Shown here: positions 1 through 8,359 of the stretch, piece by piece
Position numbering within the stretch: position 1 is the stretch's first letter
How the letters are laid out: every line of letters begins with the position of its first letter
From: Bacillus sp. SORGH_AS_0510
GTDB taxonomy: Bacteria > Bacillota > Bacilli > Bacillales > Cytobacillaceae
Assembly (NCBI RefSeq): GCF_030818775.1
Contig: NZ_JAUTAU010000001.1
Location: forward strand, 2,856,001 to 2,920,000
Length of the DNA stretch: 64,000 nt
Reading direction: 5' to 3'
The notes under the pieces: model-generated
The model's input: the letters and a program-made list of their open reading frames with translations, nothing else
Database searches by the model: none
Told to the model about the DNA's origin: nothing
Position numbers and translations under genes: made by a program

Positions 1-1760
1 TGCTCACCCACTACACTAAAAACCAAACGGGCTCTTTGCAATGTCTTTTCCGGAACAATATTAAACTTATATCTTCCATTATTTTTATCTACACAAACAT
101 ACCTTTGCTTCATCTGTACAGGATTTCTACTTGGCTTGCGCTCCTTACGGTCTCCCTTATCCCCTTGTTGGTTTTGATCCATTTCATTATTACCACTAGA
201 GTCGGTTGCTCCTGCACCTTCATTTCCTCCACTACTGTGTTCCCCAGTACCATTCCCACCTTGATCCCCAGTAGGAGAAATGCCAAATTCACCAGCTAGT
301 TGTTCTTCGAAATCTTTTGTTTCCTTACCTTTTTTTCTAGTTTTTTTAGTGATTTCTTTTTCCTTTTGCTTTGTAATAATGGCTTTAATTGAAGAATTTA
401 GTGACTCCGTTTTACTAACGGATGAGGAAGCGCTTAAATCTTTATTTGGTAAAAAGTCACTTAAACCAACAGCATCCATTTCATCTGTAATTTGTTCTTG
501 GAGCATTTTTTTAACGGTATCTCTAATGAACTTCTTTAATTCTGAATAAATCTTTTTGGCTAACTTAGGATCCTTCTCATATCGCTCATGTGTCCACTCA
601 TTGTGTGCTGGGTTTTCCATTTGTTTGAAAATGTTGTTCATTTTAGTACCAGTTATCATTAGTAATCCAGTAAATGAAATGCTTCCACTGATATTCTTTT
701 GTTCAAAGATCCGCATACCTGTTTTTCTAGTCATTAATACTCGTCGATTTAAATCCTCTCCATTAAGCAGAAATAGTTCTGCTTCACCCTCTTCAAATTG
801 AATATCCTTTGAGTAGACCTTTGCCGGATAAGGTACTTTTATTGTTTTATTCGAGACTAATAGACTATAATAATTTTTTAAAATCCGATTATCTTCGTTA
901 TCCTCAAGCTCATAAATCAATTGGCCAATATTTTGGTCATTGATTTCAAAATCGTTAATCTTCACAACCAATTTTCCTATAAAGACCGTGATGAAAAAGT
1001 TAGTTAGTACAGATTTTTTCACTTCTTCTTCCCAATCAGCCTTTGGATCAAAGGCAGAAACAAAAATGTCCGTTCCAGTTTCGTTTCTCTTGAAATCCTC
1101 ATCAAGATCCAGCAAACCAGGAATAGCAGTAGAATTGTCATTATGAGTATAATAGCCATTCCCCAAAGTAATTTGTTTTTCGTTTTTCTTAAAGGACATA
1201 ATATTAGCGACGCCAATGTGTGATTGATAACCAGTAGTATCAAACGAAGAATAAAAAAGCGTTCTCAATTTGGAGTTCAGAAAGGGAGCTGATTTTCCAA
1301 TTCCAAAGCTACCTCCAGAATCGCCCTCCTTATTTGATGAACCTGCTTCTTTCACTAGGGATGACCATGGAGAGCCCAGTTCCCCATCCTTAGCACCTTC
1401 TAGGCCTTTTGTATTAAAATCACTAATCCTCAAAAACTTCATTTCATTTTTGCCTAAGATTGATAAAGCTTCCTGAATGAAATCTTCACTTTTTTTATTG
1501 CGGCCATTCCAGGTTTGCTCGCAAAGTTTAAAATCTCTAATTAGCTCATATCTTTTTGGAAAAATATTAATTGGTGTTGAAAAACTTTTGAACTCAACTA
1601 GTACAGGCTTATCCTTATCTTTCACTGCATCCAATGAGTTCTGACAAATTTCTCTTGTAAGAGAATCTAAAGCATTTCCTCTAAAAGTCTCCAGCCCCGC
1701 GTTATTGATTGAATTGATCATTCCACCAACGGCAGCCGGAAAATTCCAATAGGTATTCAT
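1..1760 (-). CDS. GHKL-type ATPase, probable defence protein (3' end outside window)
   Basis: An open frame of 586 codons runs without a stop from ATG 1760 to the left edge, so the C-terminus is missing. A GGGGGAGAG ribosome site precedes the ATG. The N-terminus reads like a Bergerat-fold (Hsp90/MutL/histidine-kinase) ATPase: REICQNSLDAV resembles the N-box (about residues 38-48), LRISDFNTKGL the D-x-G box, and GGSFGIGKSAPF the glycine-rich ATP lid (about residues 140-151). Near the C-terminal end of the visible part comes a Lys/Glu-rich stretch, then a Gly/Asn/Ser-rich low-complexity linker. Proteins of this build occur in restriction-like clusters with helicases and nucleases, and the neighbours fit that. 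The substrate is unknown. The ATPase fold is inferred from motifs only. Confidence 0.72.
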   Translation of the reverse strand, partial: MNTYWNFPAAVGGMINSINNAGLETFRGNALDSLTREICQNSLDAVKDKDKPVLVEFKSFSTPINIFPKRYELIRDFKLCEQTWNGRNKKSEDFIQEALSILGKNEMKFLRISDFNTKGLEGAKDGELGSPWSSLVKEAGSSNKEGDSGGSFGIGKSAPFLNSKLRTLFYSSFDTTGYQSHIGVANIMSFKKNEKQITLGNGYYTHNDNSTAIPGLLDLDEDFKRNETGTDIFVSAFDPKADWEEEVKKSVLTNFFITVFIGKLVVKINDFEINDQNIGQLIYELEDNEDNRILKNYYSLLVSNKTIKVPYPAKVYSKDIQFEEGEAELFLLNGEDLNRRVLMTRKTGMRIFEQKNISGSISFTGLLMITGTKMNNIFKQMENPAHNEWTHERYEKDPKLAKKIYSELKKFIRDTVKKMLQEQITDEMDAVGLSDFLPNKDLSASSSVSKTESLNSSIKAIITKQKEKEITKKTRKKGKETKDFEEQLAGEFGISPTGDQGGNGTGEHSSGGNEGAGATDSSGNNEMDQNQQGDKGDRKERKPSRNPVQMKQRYVCVDKNNGRYKFNIVPEKTLQRARLVFSVVGE

Positions 1761-1945
1761 GTTCTCTCCCCCATAGTTCATTGATCTAAATGCAAATAAT
1801 ATATATTAACTAATAATATTAATATTAAAATAGTACATATTACAAATTATAACATCCAACAATTTACATTAATAGACATGATTCTCCATAAAACAACAAA
1901 CAAACAATATTAAAATCGATTAATTTTCGTTATTTTAATATATAA

Positions 1946-1980
1946 AAAGTCCTCAAGTCATATTTAACCTGAGGACTTTA
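1946..1980 (-). terminator. Hairpin terminator after the PLD-helicase gene
   Basis: AAAGTCCTCAAGT and ACCTGAGGACTTT form a 13-bp stem with one wobble. On the minus strand it is followed by TTTTTATAT. It sits 20 bases past the helicase stop codon and separates that operon from the ATPase gene. The rest of 1761-1999 is AT-rich and shows no gene. Confidence 0.75.
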
Positions 1981-1999
1981 AATTTTCTAGTCTAAAAGC

Positions 2000-4426
2000 T
2001 TAATGAGTCTGGAAGTTCTTCGCTTTCCTCTCAAAATGGTAATGCAACCGGTACTCACAAATTTCTTTGGTCCAATTGTAAAGGATTTCTTCATCTTCCT
2101 TAGCCACATCAAAGTTCAATTTAAAAATATCATTTTCATACGAAATTAATCTTTTTGAACTGCCGCTCCATTTTGTCATTGGCATGGTTGCGATTAATTT
2201 GCTGACACCTTTTTCATCATAGTTCCATAGTTTTTGGGCACCTTTGTCCGAAAAGTCAATTCTTTTCCGGTGTTCTTTCTCCATAAGGTATTGATGAAAA
2301 AAAGGTGCAGCTTGTTTTGAAGTGATTGTATTGTACCAGCGCGATTTCCCACGTTCTAGCATTGCTTGTAAAACAACCATTTTATAGCTTTTAGCCATAC
2401 CAGTTCTTTCGCCTTCAATAAACCAGTTTTCGTAACGATCAAATACTTCGACTTCACGATCGGTTAGCTCTTCTGCCCATTTTAAAAATCCAAAATAGGA
2501 TTGAAACTCTTGCTTATACTGAGGAGAGTCAGATCGACCTTGTAAATGTAATTCCAAATAAGTTGGCCTTCTTCCTAACTCCTTTTTTAATTCTAAGTAG
2601 TCATTCAACAGCTTTTCTCTTCTTGGCTGCCTCTTTCTGGACATTTCTTGGAGAAGATTAATAACATTTACATCTAAAGTGATCTCACAGAATTCTGGTA
2701 AAGTAGGTTGGATGTTCCTAGTTTTCCCTTCACCGGGTTGGGTGTCGAATAAACTTAGTTTAATATCGGCATTTCGATAGTTTCCGATTAAATCTATGAT
2801 TACACATGCTTCCTTGCCAGGATGTAATCGAAGACCACGACCAATTTGTTGTGTAAAAACGCTCAATGATTCTGTCGGCCTTACAAATAAGAGCGTATCT
2901 ACTGATGGAATATCTACTCCCTCATTAAATAAATCAACCGTAAAGATAATATCAATTTCTCCTTTTGAAAGTTGAGAAATTGCATTTTTCCTATTTATCC
3001 CCATTTGTTGTGAATGAAGGCTAACCGTTTCATGCCCATGCTTATTGAAAAAATTCGAAAGGAAGTCAGCTTGTCTAATGGAAGAACAAAAGCCTAAGGT
3101 TTTTGTCTGCTTATTCTTTTCCCAGGCACGGAGTACCTTAAGAGCCAATTCCTTTCTTAATTGTGCTAGAAGTAATTCTTCTTCATCATATCGATTTCCC
3201 AGCCAGGTAATTTGACTATAATCTGTATCATCATATACACCCAAATACTTAAAAGGTGCTAACCATCTCCGGTAAATTGCTTCTAAAAAATCTAATCGGA
3301 AGGCAACGTTTCCATCGCAAATGGCGTAAACATCTCTATTGTCATTTCTATCAGGTGTAGCTGTAATTCCTAACAAGAATCGAGGATGAAAGTAATCAAG
3401 AGCACGCCTATAGGAATCGGCAGCAGCATGATGGAATTCATCAACGATGATCAGATCAAATTCTTCCCTTTGAAATTGCTCCAGATGTTTTTTTATACTT
3501 AAGGTATAGATGGATGCAAATACTGCATCAGCTTGACTTTCTTTGATTTTCCCATTGTAAATGCCATATTGTTTTTCCGGCATAATCCTCTTAAAGGAAT
3601 CTCTAGCTTGATAAAGGATCTCTTCACGATGGGCCACAAAAAGAATTTTCTTAAAGTTTTGCGAAAAAAATCCTGCTAGATATGTTTTTCCCAGTCCAGT
3701 TGCCATAACCACAAGTGCTTTATTATACTCTTCTTCCAGTGTTCTATTTAATTCCTCCAGTGCCTCTATCTGGGCAAATCTAGGCTGAATTGCACTTTCA
3801 TATTCGACTGGATCTTCTAACACAACCTGGGGCTGATTTTCCTCTATAGAAGGTAGCATTAAATCTAATTCCTCTAGCTCTGTCCATTTACCCGATAGAT
3901 TGGGATATTTACGATGGTATTCATCATATACAGTTCTATATTCTGATAGAGTTTCCTTATTTAATGGGACTGTACGATCTGAATAAAAAACATTTAAAAA
4001 CTCTGTTAGCGCTTCATGAAAGACTTCTTTCTCATCAAGTACTGAAAGGTTCCACTCCACACCATGATTCAATGCGGAGCGTGAAAGATTAGATGACCCA
4101 ATAAACAGAGTATCATTTTCGTTTGATTGAAAAAGGTAGGCCTTTGGATGAAAGGATACGCCGTTACTTTTCCATATGCGAACACTTATCCGCTCATCAA
4201 TCGATAGCAGCTCTTCCAAAGCCTCTGGTTGTGTAATATAGAGATAATCCCCAGTACAAATCTTAATATCAGCACCATTTTGTGCTGCCCTTTTTAAAGC
4301 TTCCTTTAAATAATGGACCCCTGACTTTATAACAAAGGAAGATAAAATACAAACAGTATCGGCACCTTCAAGCTTCTCAATTAGTTGGCTGCCTAGATTG
4401 CTTGTTATGAGCTGAATCTTACTCAT
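2000..4426 (-). CDS. Phospholipase-D-family nuclease fused to DEAD/DEAH helicase
   Basis: This 808-residue protein starts at ATG 4426. The open frame extends to a TTG at 4438, but GAGG lies eight bases before the ATG. Residues about 1-150 are a PLD-type nuclease (HPKAYLF, then GSSNLSRSAL; one HxK half-site). The SF2 helicase core follows: Walker A ATGLGKT (about 245), DEFHHAA (about 335), ITATPDR, and motif VI IGRGLRLHPG (about 525). The C-terminal 250 residues are helical and of unknown role. The architecture is that of restriction or defence helicases that process foreign DNA. The start overlaps the end of the upstream MazG-like gene by eight bases, so translation is probably coupled. Domain calls are firm; the antiphage role is inferred from context. 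Confidence 0.85.
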   Translation of the reverse strand: MSKIQLITSNLGSQLIEKLEGADTVCILSSFVIKSGVHYLKEALKRAAQNGADIKICTGDYLYITQPEALEELLSIDERISVRIWKSNGVSFHPKAYLFQSNENDTLFIGSSNLSRSALNHGVEWNLSVLDEKEVFHEALTEFLNVFYSDRTVPLNKETLSEYRTVYDEYHRKYPNLSGKWTELEELDLMLPSIEENQPQVVLEDPVEYESAIQPRFAQIEALEELNRTLEEEYNKALVVMATGLGKTYLAGFFSQNFKKILFVAHREEILYQARDSFKRIMPEKQYGIYNGKIKESQADAVFASIYTLSIKKHLEQFQREEFDLIIVDEFHHAAADSYRRALDYFHPRFLLGITATPDRNDNRDVYAICDGNVAFRLDFLEAIYRRWLAPFKYLGVYDDTDYSQITWLGNRYDEEELLLAQLRKELALKVLRAWEKNKQTKTLGFCSSIRQADFLSNFFNKHGHETVSLHSQQMGINRKNAISQLSKGEIDIIFTVDLFNEGVDIPSVDTLLFVRPTESLSVFTQQIGRGLRLHPGKEACVIIDLIGNYRNADIKLSLFDTQPGEGKTRNIQPTLPEFCEITLDVNVINLLQEMSRKRQPRREKLLNDYLELKKELGRRPTYLELHLQGRSDSPQYKQEFQSYFGFLKWAEELTDREVEVFDRYENWFIEGERTGMAKSYKMVVLQAMLERGKSRWYNTITSKQAAPFFHQYLMEKEHRKRIDFSDKGAQKLWNYDEKGVSKLIATMPMTKWSGSSKRLISYENDIFKLNFDVAKEDEEILYNWTKEICEYRLHYHFERKAKNFQTH

Positions 4427-4745
4427 CTTCAACCTCAATTAAAAAGATTTTATCCTTAAAACCGCCACGCTTTTCGGCTTTATTTTTTCGGACTTCTTCT
4501 ACCTTTTCAATAGATGCTCCATGGCATTCAGCCAGTGCATGGATAATTTCTAATAGATCAGCTAATTCTTCAATAGAATCCTGATCATTTTCAGCATTTA
4601 CATACTCTTCAAGTTCTTCAAAGCTTTTATTTTTTAGTTCTTTTATGTATTCTTCATTATCTAAAATCCTTGTGGTAAAATGTTTTTCTGTTTTTTCAAT
4701 GATTTCTGGTATACGATCACGGACTAGTTTGTTGTATATAGGCAT
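4419..4745 (-). CDS. MazG-like nucleotide pyrophosphohydrolase (YNKLVRDRIPEII type)
   Basis: A 108-residue protein. Its N-terminal YNKLVRDRIPEII signature and the downstream SIEELADLLEIIHAL helix, a MazG-type E-x-x-D metal-binding segment, place it in the all-alpha NTP pyrophosphohydrolase superfamily (COG4997 group). Members hydrolyse nucleoside triphosphates to monophosphate and pyrophosphate. The C-terminal GGFKDKIFL is typical of the group. It is the first gene of a two-gene operon; its stop codon overlaps the start of the PLD-helicase gene. A second, differently built MazG-like gene is paired with another helicase at 7984-8295. The substrate is unknown. A role in defence by nucleotide depletion is speculation from context. 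Confidence 0.85.
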   Translation of the reverse strand: MPIYNKLVRDRIPEIIEKTEKHFTTRILDNEEYIKELKNKSFEELEEYVNAENDQDSIEELADLLEIIHALAECHGASIEKVEEVRKNKAEKRGGFKDKIFLIEVEDE

Positions 4746-4989
4746 TCTTCTCTACCTCCGTTTAAATTACATATATAATATTATATCGAAGTAACTAAAA
4801 AATGGGAAAAATAAAAGGTATTTAAACCCTATGAAATAGAAGTTAATTCATCCACAGAAAGAGATGTCAGAACTTTGTAAAAAATATCCATCATATTTAC
4901 TCCCCACATAAAAAACCTGCATAGATTATATCTACACAGGTTTTGGCAAATCCAATTAGTTTGTCAATGTCCATATGCGTGCATTCTTT
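4746..4989 (-). other. Intergenic region with a terminator at 4911-4944
   Basis: AAAACCTG (4912-4919) pairs with CAGGTTTT (4937-4944) and is followed by a T-run on the minus strand. It terminates the excalibur-domain gene. A 21-codon minus-strand frame (4894 to 4829, starting ATGGATATT after GGGGAG) has a good ribosome site but no recognisable product, so it is not called as a gene. The AT-rich stretch before 4745 probably carries the promoter of the MazG-helicase pair. Confidence 0.55.
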
Positions 4990-5799
4990 TTAATTTCTTT
5001 CGCACGCATAATTGTCATGGTCTCGGTCCATTTTTGCCTGATAGGCAGGATGGCTGGAAGGAACTCCGTTAGGATAGACTTTTCTTAGTTCAGTACAATT
5101 TGCAAATGAAGTTTCAGTGGATTGAACAGGTTTTGCTGCAGCAGCCTGCTCTTGTTTCTTTTGTTCCTCAGCTTGTGCTTTTGCTGCTGCATCGGCTTCT
5201 TCCTTAGCTTTAGCAGCTGCTTCTTCCTGTGCTTTCGCCTCTGCCTCTTGTTTAGCTTTTAATTCAGCTTCTTCTCTTGCTTTTTGTTCTGCTTCTTGCT
5301 TAGCTTTTAATTCCGCTTCTTCTTTTGCCTTTTGTTCTGCCTCTTGTTTAGCTTTTAATTCCGCTTCTTCCTTTGCCTTTTGTTTGGCAATTGCCGCTTC
5401 TTTCGCTTTCGCCTTTTTTTCAGCTTCATCAGCCACTTTTTTCTTTACTTCTGTTGCTTCTAATTTTGTATCATTTTTGTCATTTGGAATCATGACGGCA
5501 CTTCCGATCCATACTACCATAGCTCCTACCATCATAATAAAATACCTCTTTGCTTTTCCATTTCTTCTAATCAATGAGATGATCGCTAAGAGGAGGAAGA
5601 CAATAAACAGGATGAATCCTAAAGCGAATATAACCATAATCGCTGAATTTCCTGAGGCAAATAACCATATGATAATGCCGACTGCCATCATTAAGAAATT
5701 CTGTGTAGCTTTTGTATTTCCTTTCCTTAAACCATTAATCCCAGAAATAAGAAAATATGCCGTAATAATAAATCCTACCCAGTTAAAAAATGTTGCCAA
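4990..5799 (-). CDS. Membrane protein with Lys/Glu/Ala coiled coil and C-terminal excalibur domain
   Basis: A 269-residue protein starting at TTG 5799, seven bases after GGGGG. Residues about 1-110 hold three to four hydrophobic segments. Residues about 118-215 are a long charged coiled coil of near-identical AELKAKQEAEQKAKEE units (42-48 bp DNA repeats, prone to length change). The last 40 residues are an excalibur domain: paired cysteines (CTELRKVYP and YACERN) and a D-x-D-x-D-type loop, DRDHDNYACE, which is an EF-hand-like calcium site. Such domains usually sit outside the membrane on Bacillus surface proteins. The specific role is unknown. It is monocistronic. Confidence 0.8.
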   Translation of the reverse strand: MATFFNWVGFIITAYFLISGINGLRKGNTKATQNFLMMAVGIIIWLFASGNSAIMVIFALGFILFIVFLLLAIISLIRRNGKAKRYFIMMVGAMVVWIGSAVMIPNDKNDTKLEATEVKKKVADEAEKKAKAKEAAIAKQKAKEEAELKAKQEAEQKAKEEAELKAKQEAEQKAREEAELKAKQEAEAKAQEEAAAKAKEEADAAAKAQAEEQKKQEQAAAAKPVQSTETSFANCTELRKVYPNGVPSSHPAYQAKMDRDHDNYACERN

Positions 5800-6130
5800 A
5801 ATAATACCCCCTATTTTCTATTTATCTTTTGACAATTATCAATTATAAAGGAAAAAGAATATAAAAAGGGTTTTTTCATCCAATTTATTATTTTTCCTAA
5901 TCTAGGTATCCTTCATTTCGTAATTGTTTTAACATTTAATAATTAATTTAGGAGTATTTTTACAAAAACCCCTCCTCTTAAAACGAGAGAATAAAGAACC
6001 AAACCTTTCATTGGAGCTTAACTGTCTTTTTTGTAGTATTTTAAAAATTTTTCTTATCTTCTCCATCATTGAAAATTTCTCAGAGAATGTTTTTTTATTC
6101 TTTTAACCAGTGTAATTTTAGCAATTCAAT
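5800..6130. other. AT-rich intergenic region, nothing assigned
   Basis: 331 bases between the end of the DUF2075 gene and the start of the excalibur-domain gene. The right-hand part must hold the end of the DUF2075 transcript and the left-hand part the promoter for the gene ending at 4990. No convincing hairpin terminator, small gene or known regulatory motif was found on either strand. Confidence 0.4.
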
Positions 6131-7984
6131 TTAATTTACTGAATGCAATCGAATATACCCTTCCAACCCCTTATCACAACAATAAACATAACAACCCTTC
6201 ATTCCTCTAGTCATTAAAGTTTTATACGTATTCCGAACAAGTTCTACAAGTGGGTCCACCTGCCCTTTTTTCGGCTTTGCTGGTTTTGCTCCCTTGTCCT
6301 TAAATTCGTCTCTTCTTATGATTATTTTTTTAGTTTCTTCGTCATATCCCAGGTCTTTACCAATGATCACACCAACATAATCCATTTCTAAACCTTGAAC
6401 TGTGTGAATACATCCGATTTGGTTGGCACATTCTGGGTGAATAGCCCAGTCAATTCTATTGGGATCATTCCATGGCAGTGCAAAGTTATGCTCGTCGATC
6501 ACAACATCATCAACAAGCTTTCCATCCACAAGATTTTTAGTCCAATCCCAGGCGTAACCTGCCAACAATCTGCCACCACGCTTTTCAATTATTTCCTCCT
6601 TTAATTCTTGAGGACTGGAAACTAGTTTAAAATCAAAATCTCCTTCTAGCTTAAATGGTTCTTGGTCATTATTAAGAAGACTATCGAGCCAGGATATATA
6701 ATTTCCTGATCCTGAGCAACGGTATTGTGACTCAAGTTCAACTGTATGTATAGCTGCTCCAAACCTAGCTGCTTCTTTTTCTACCTCTTCTACGCTTCCA
6801 ATATCTTTTTTCGAGATTTTTTGAAGATCATCTATAAAGAACACACTTAAACGTGAAGATCTAATGATTTGTGTTACTTGATTTTCTCCTTCAATCTTCT
6901 TTTTCATATGTCCTTGTTCTTTTAGTCGATGGGCTTCGTCACAAATGAGGACATCAAAATAATTTTCAGGTGTATGTACGTAAGAAGCAGAACCTTTAAA
7001 AAGATCCCGAACCTCCACATGGCCTGAAGACCCGATTAACTTTTTACGAAGCACTTCCCTAAATGCCTGATTCGGTGTGATATACTCCACATAAGCTTTC
7101 GATTTTAGCATATAACTCATTAAATTTAATCCAATGACAGATTTCCCTGTGCCAGGGCCGCCTTTTATAATAATCACATGCTTTTGGTCAGTCTGTGCTT
7201 TGAATTGATTAAATTTACTAACTACTTTTTCATAGGCAACCTTTTGCTCATCAAGTAAAACAAACTCTTCATTACCTTCTATTAATGAACCAACTGTTTC
7301 CACCAACTTTTTTGATGGTCTAATTTTTCCATTTTCAATGCTTTCTGCAATTTCCCTTCCATTCCCTTTTGAAACCAACCTTCTGATTTTCTTTGCCAAG
7401 TCCCGATCATCAAATTGAAAATAAACAGGAGATTCCTGTAAATATCTGCTGTAGCGATTATCCAAAAGTGGCTCCTCTATACTAGCCATAATATAATTAT
7501 GTAAATAAGCACATGAGTGAAGCTGAATAGATGTTGAGTCCTTGTATAGGGACTCGTTAAAATTCTGTAAATACCTTTTATATGAAGATGCCTGATACGC
7601 AGGGTGAACAGTTTCCCGTTCGCTTCCACCTAAAAAAGTCCGAACAATCCCATCTCCTTCAGACACTTTTGCTTTCTGCCATTGCTTTAACTCAATAATT
7701 ACTGCATTTTTTGTCCCCTGTTCGTCCTGTCCTGCGACTAGAAAATCTATTCTTTTTTCAGATGAAGGCAATTTATACTCCAATAGAACATGTGTATCTT
7801 CTTTTAAGTCTGCATCCCTTAGGACCTTAGCCATTTGGGGAAGGGAATTTTCCCATGACCTCAATTCACTAAATGAAACTACTTTATTCATTTTGGCCAG
7901 AACGTTTTCCTTAAGAACGTAGCCAATTTTATTTTCATAAATATGGTTTAAAAAGTTCGAAGAGGTCTCATTATAAATAATCAT
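6131..7984 (-). CDS. DUF2075-type helicase with N-terminal nuclease-like domain
   Basis: A 617-residue protein. Residues about 60-120 contain KRIDFLVAG followed by VIIELKQWQ, a spacing typical of PD-(D/E)xK nuclease cores. The second half is a P-loop helicase of the DUF2075/Schlafen-related SF1 group: GGPGTGKS (about 276), CDEAHRLKEQG (about 350), FFIDDLQKI, HTVQGLEMDYVGVI (about 530), and a C-terminal NTYKTLMTRGMKG arginine motif. It is the last gene of a three-gene operon (EVE-HNH, MazG-like, this gene). Its ATG overlaps the upstream stop as TAATG, so translation is probably coupled. Family membership is clear. A nuclease activity and a defence function are inferences. Confidence 0.85.
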   Translation of the reverse strand: MIIYNETSSNFLNHIYENKIGYVLKENVLAKMNKVVSFSELRSWENSLPQMAKVLRDADLKEDTHVLLEYKLPSSEKRIDFLVAGQDEQGTKNAVIIELKQWQKAKVSEGDGIVRTFLGGSERETVHPAYQASSYKRYLQNFNESLYKDSTSIQLHSCAYLHNYIMASIEEPLLDNRYSRYLQESPVYFQFDDRDLAKKIRRLVSKGNGREIAESIENGKIRPSKKLVETVGSLIEGNEEFVLLDEQKVAYEKVVSKFNQFKAQTDQKHVIIIKGGPGTGKSVIGLNLMSYMLKSKAYVEYITPNQAFREVLRKKLIGSSGHVEVRDLFKGSASYVHTPENYFDVLICDEAHRLKEQGHMKKKIEGENQVTQIIRSSRLSVFFIDDLQKISKKDIGSVEEVEKEAARFGAAIHTVELESQYRCSGSGNYISWLDSLLNNDQEPFKLEGDFDFKLVSSPQELKEEIIEKRGGRLLAGYAWDWTKNLVDGKLVDDVVIDEHNFALPWNDPNRIDWAIHPECANQIGCIHTVQGLEMDYVGVIIGKDLGYDEETKKIIIRRDEFKDKGAKPAKPKKGQVDPLVELVRNTYKTLMTRGMKGCYVYCCDKGLEGYIRLHSVN

Positions 7985-8295
7985 TAAACTTTTTCCTCAC
8001 TTTTTTTGACTGGATATTTAATCGCGTTTTTTACTAGTTTGTTTGATACTTCCTCTTCTAGATTAATCTCCAACTTGTCAGCAAGTTGCACAAGATATAT
8101 TAAAATATCTGCCATTTCTTCTTTTATGTTTTGTTTGGATTCCACGATTGCTTCTTCACTTGTGCGCCATTGAAAATTTTCAAGCAATTCATTTGCCTCA
8201 AGTGAAATGGAAATGGCCAAATCTTTTTCATCATGATACTTTTTCCAATCACGTTCATCACGAAAAGCTAAAACTTTTTGTTGGATTTCATTCAT
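7984..8295 (-). CDS. MazG-like nucleotide pyrophosphohydrolase (dCTPase-like)
   Basis: A 103-residue protein of the all-alpha NTP pyrophosphohydrolase superfamily. The metal-binding E-x-x-E and E-x-x-D pairs are visible as EANELLE (about 34) and EEMADILIYL (about 58). The RDERDWKKYHDEKDLAISI opening and the closing helix resemble the MazG-like/RS21-C6 dCTP pyrophosphatase group. Start ATG 8295 follows AGGAG by eight bases. Its stop codon overlaps the start of the DUF2075 helicase by one base, so the two are probably made in fixed ratio. It differs in subfamily from the MazG-like protein at 4419-4745, so the two helicase pairings are not a simple local duplication. Confidence 0.87.
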   Translation of the reverse strand: MNEIQQKVLAFRDERDWKKYHDEKDLAISISLEANELLENFQWRTSEEAIVESKQNIKEEMADILIYLVQLADKLEINLEEEVSNKLVKNAIKYPVKKSEEKV

Positions 8296-8359
8296 TATAG
8301 ACTCTCCTATTAGTTACTTATCATTTGTGATTAGTTATTAACAATCCCTCTTACAAGTG

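Noticed and set aside
36-1476. Several plus-strand and one short minus-strand open frames at 36-1476
   Set aside because: They are shadows of the single continuous minus-strand ATPase frame, which has the motifs, the ribosome site and protein-like composition.
4829-4894. 21-codon peptide with a good ribosome site
   Set aside because: Too short to judge; no homologue known to me and no second line of evidence.
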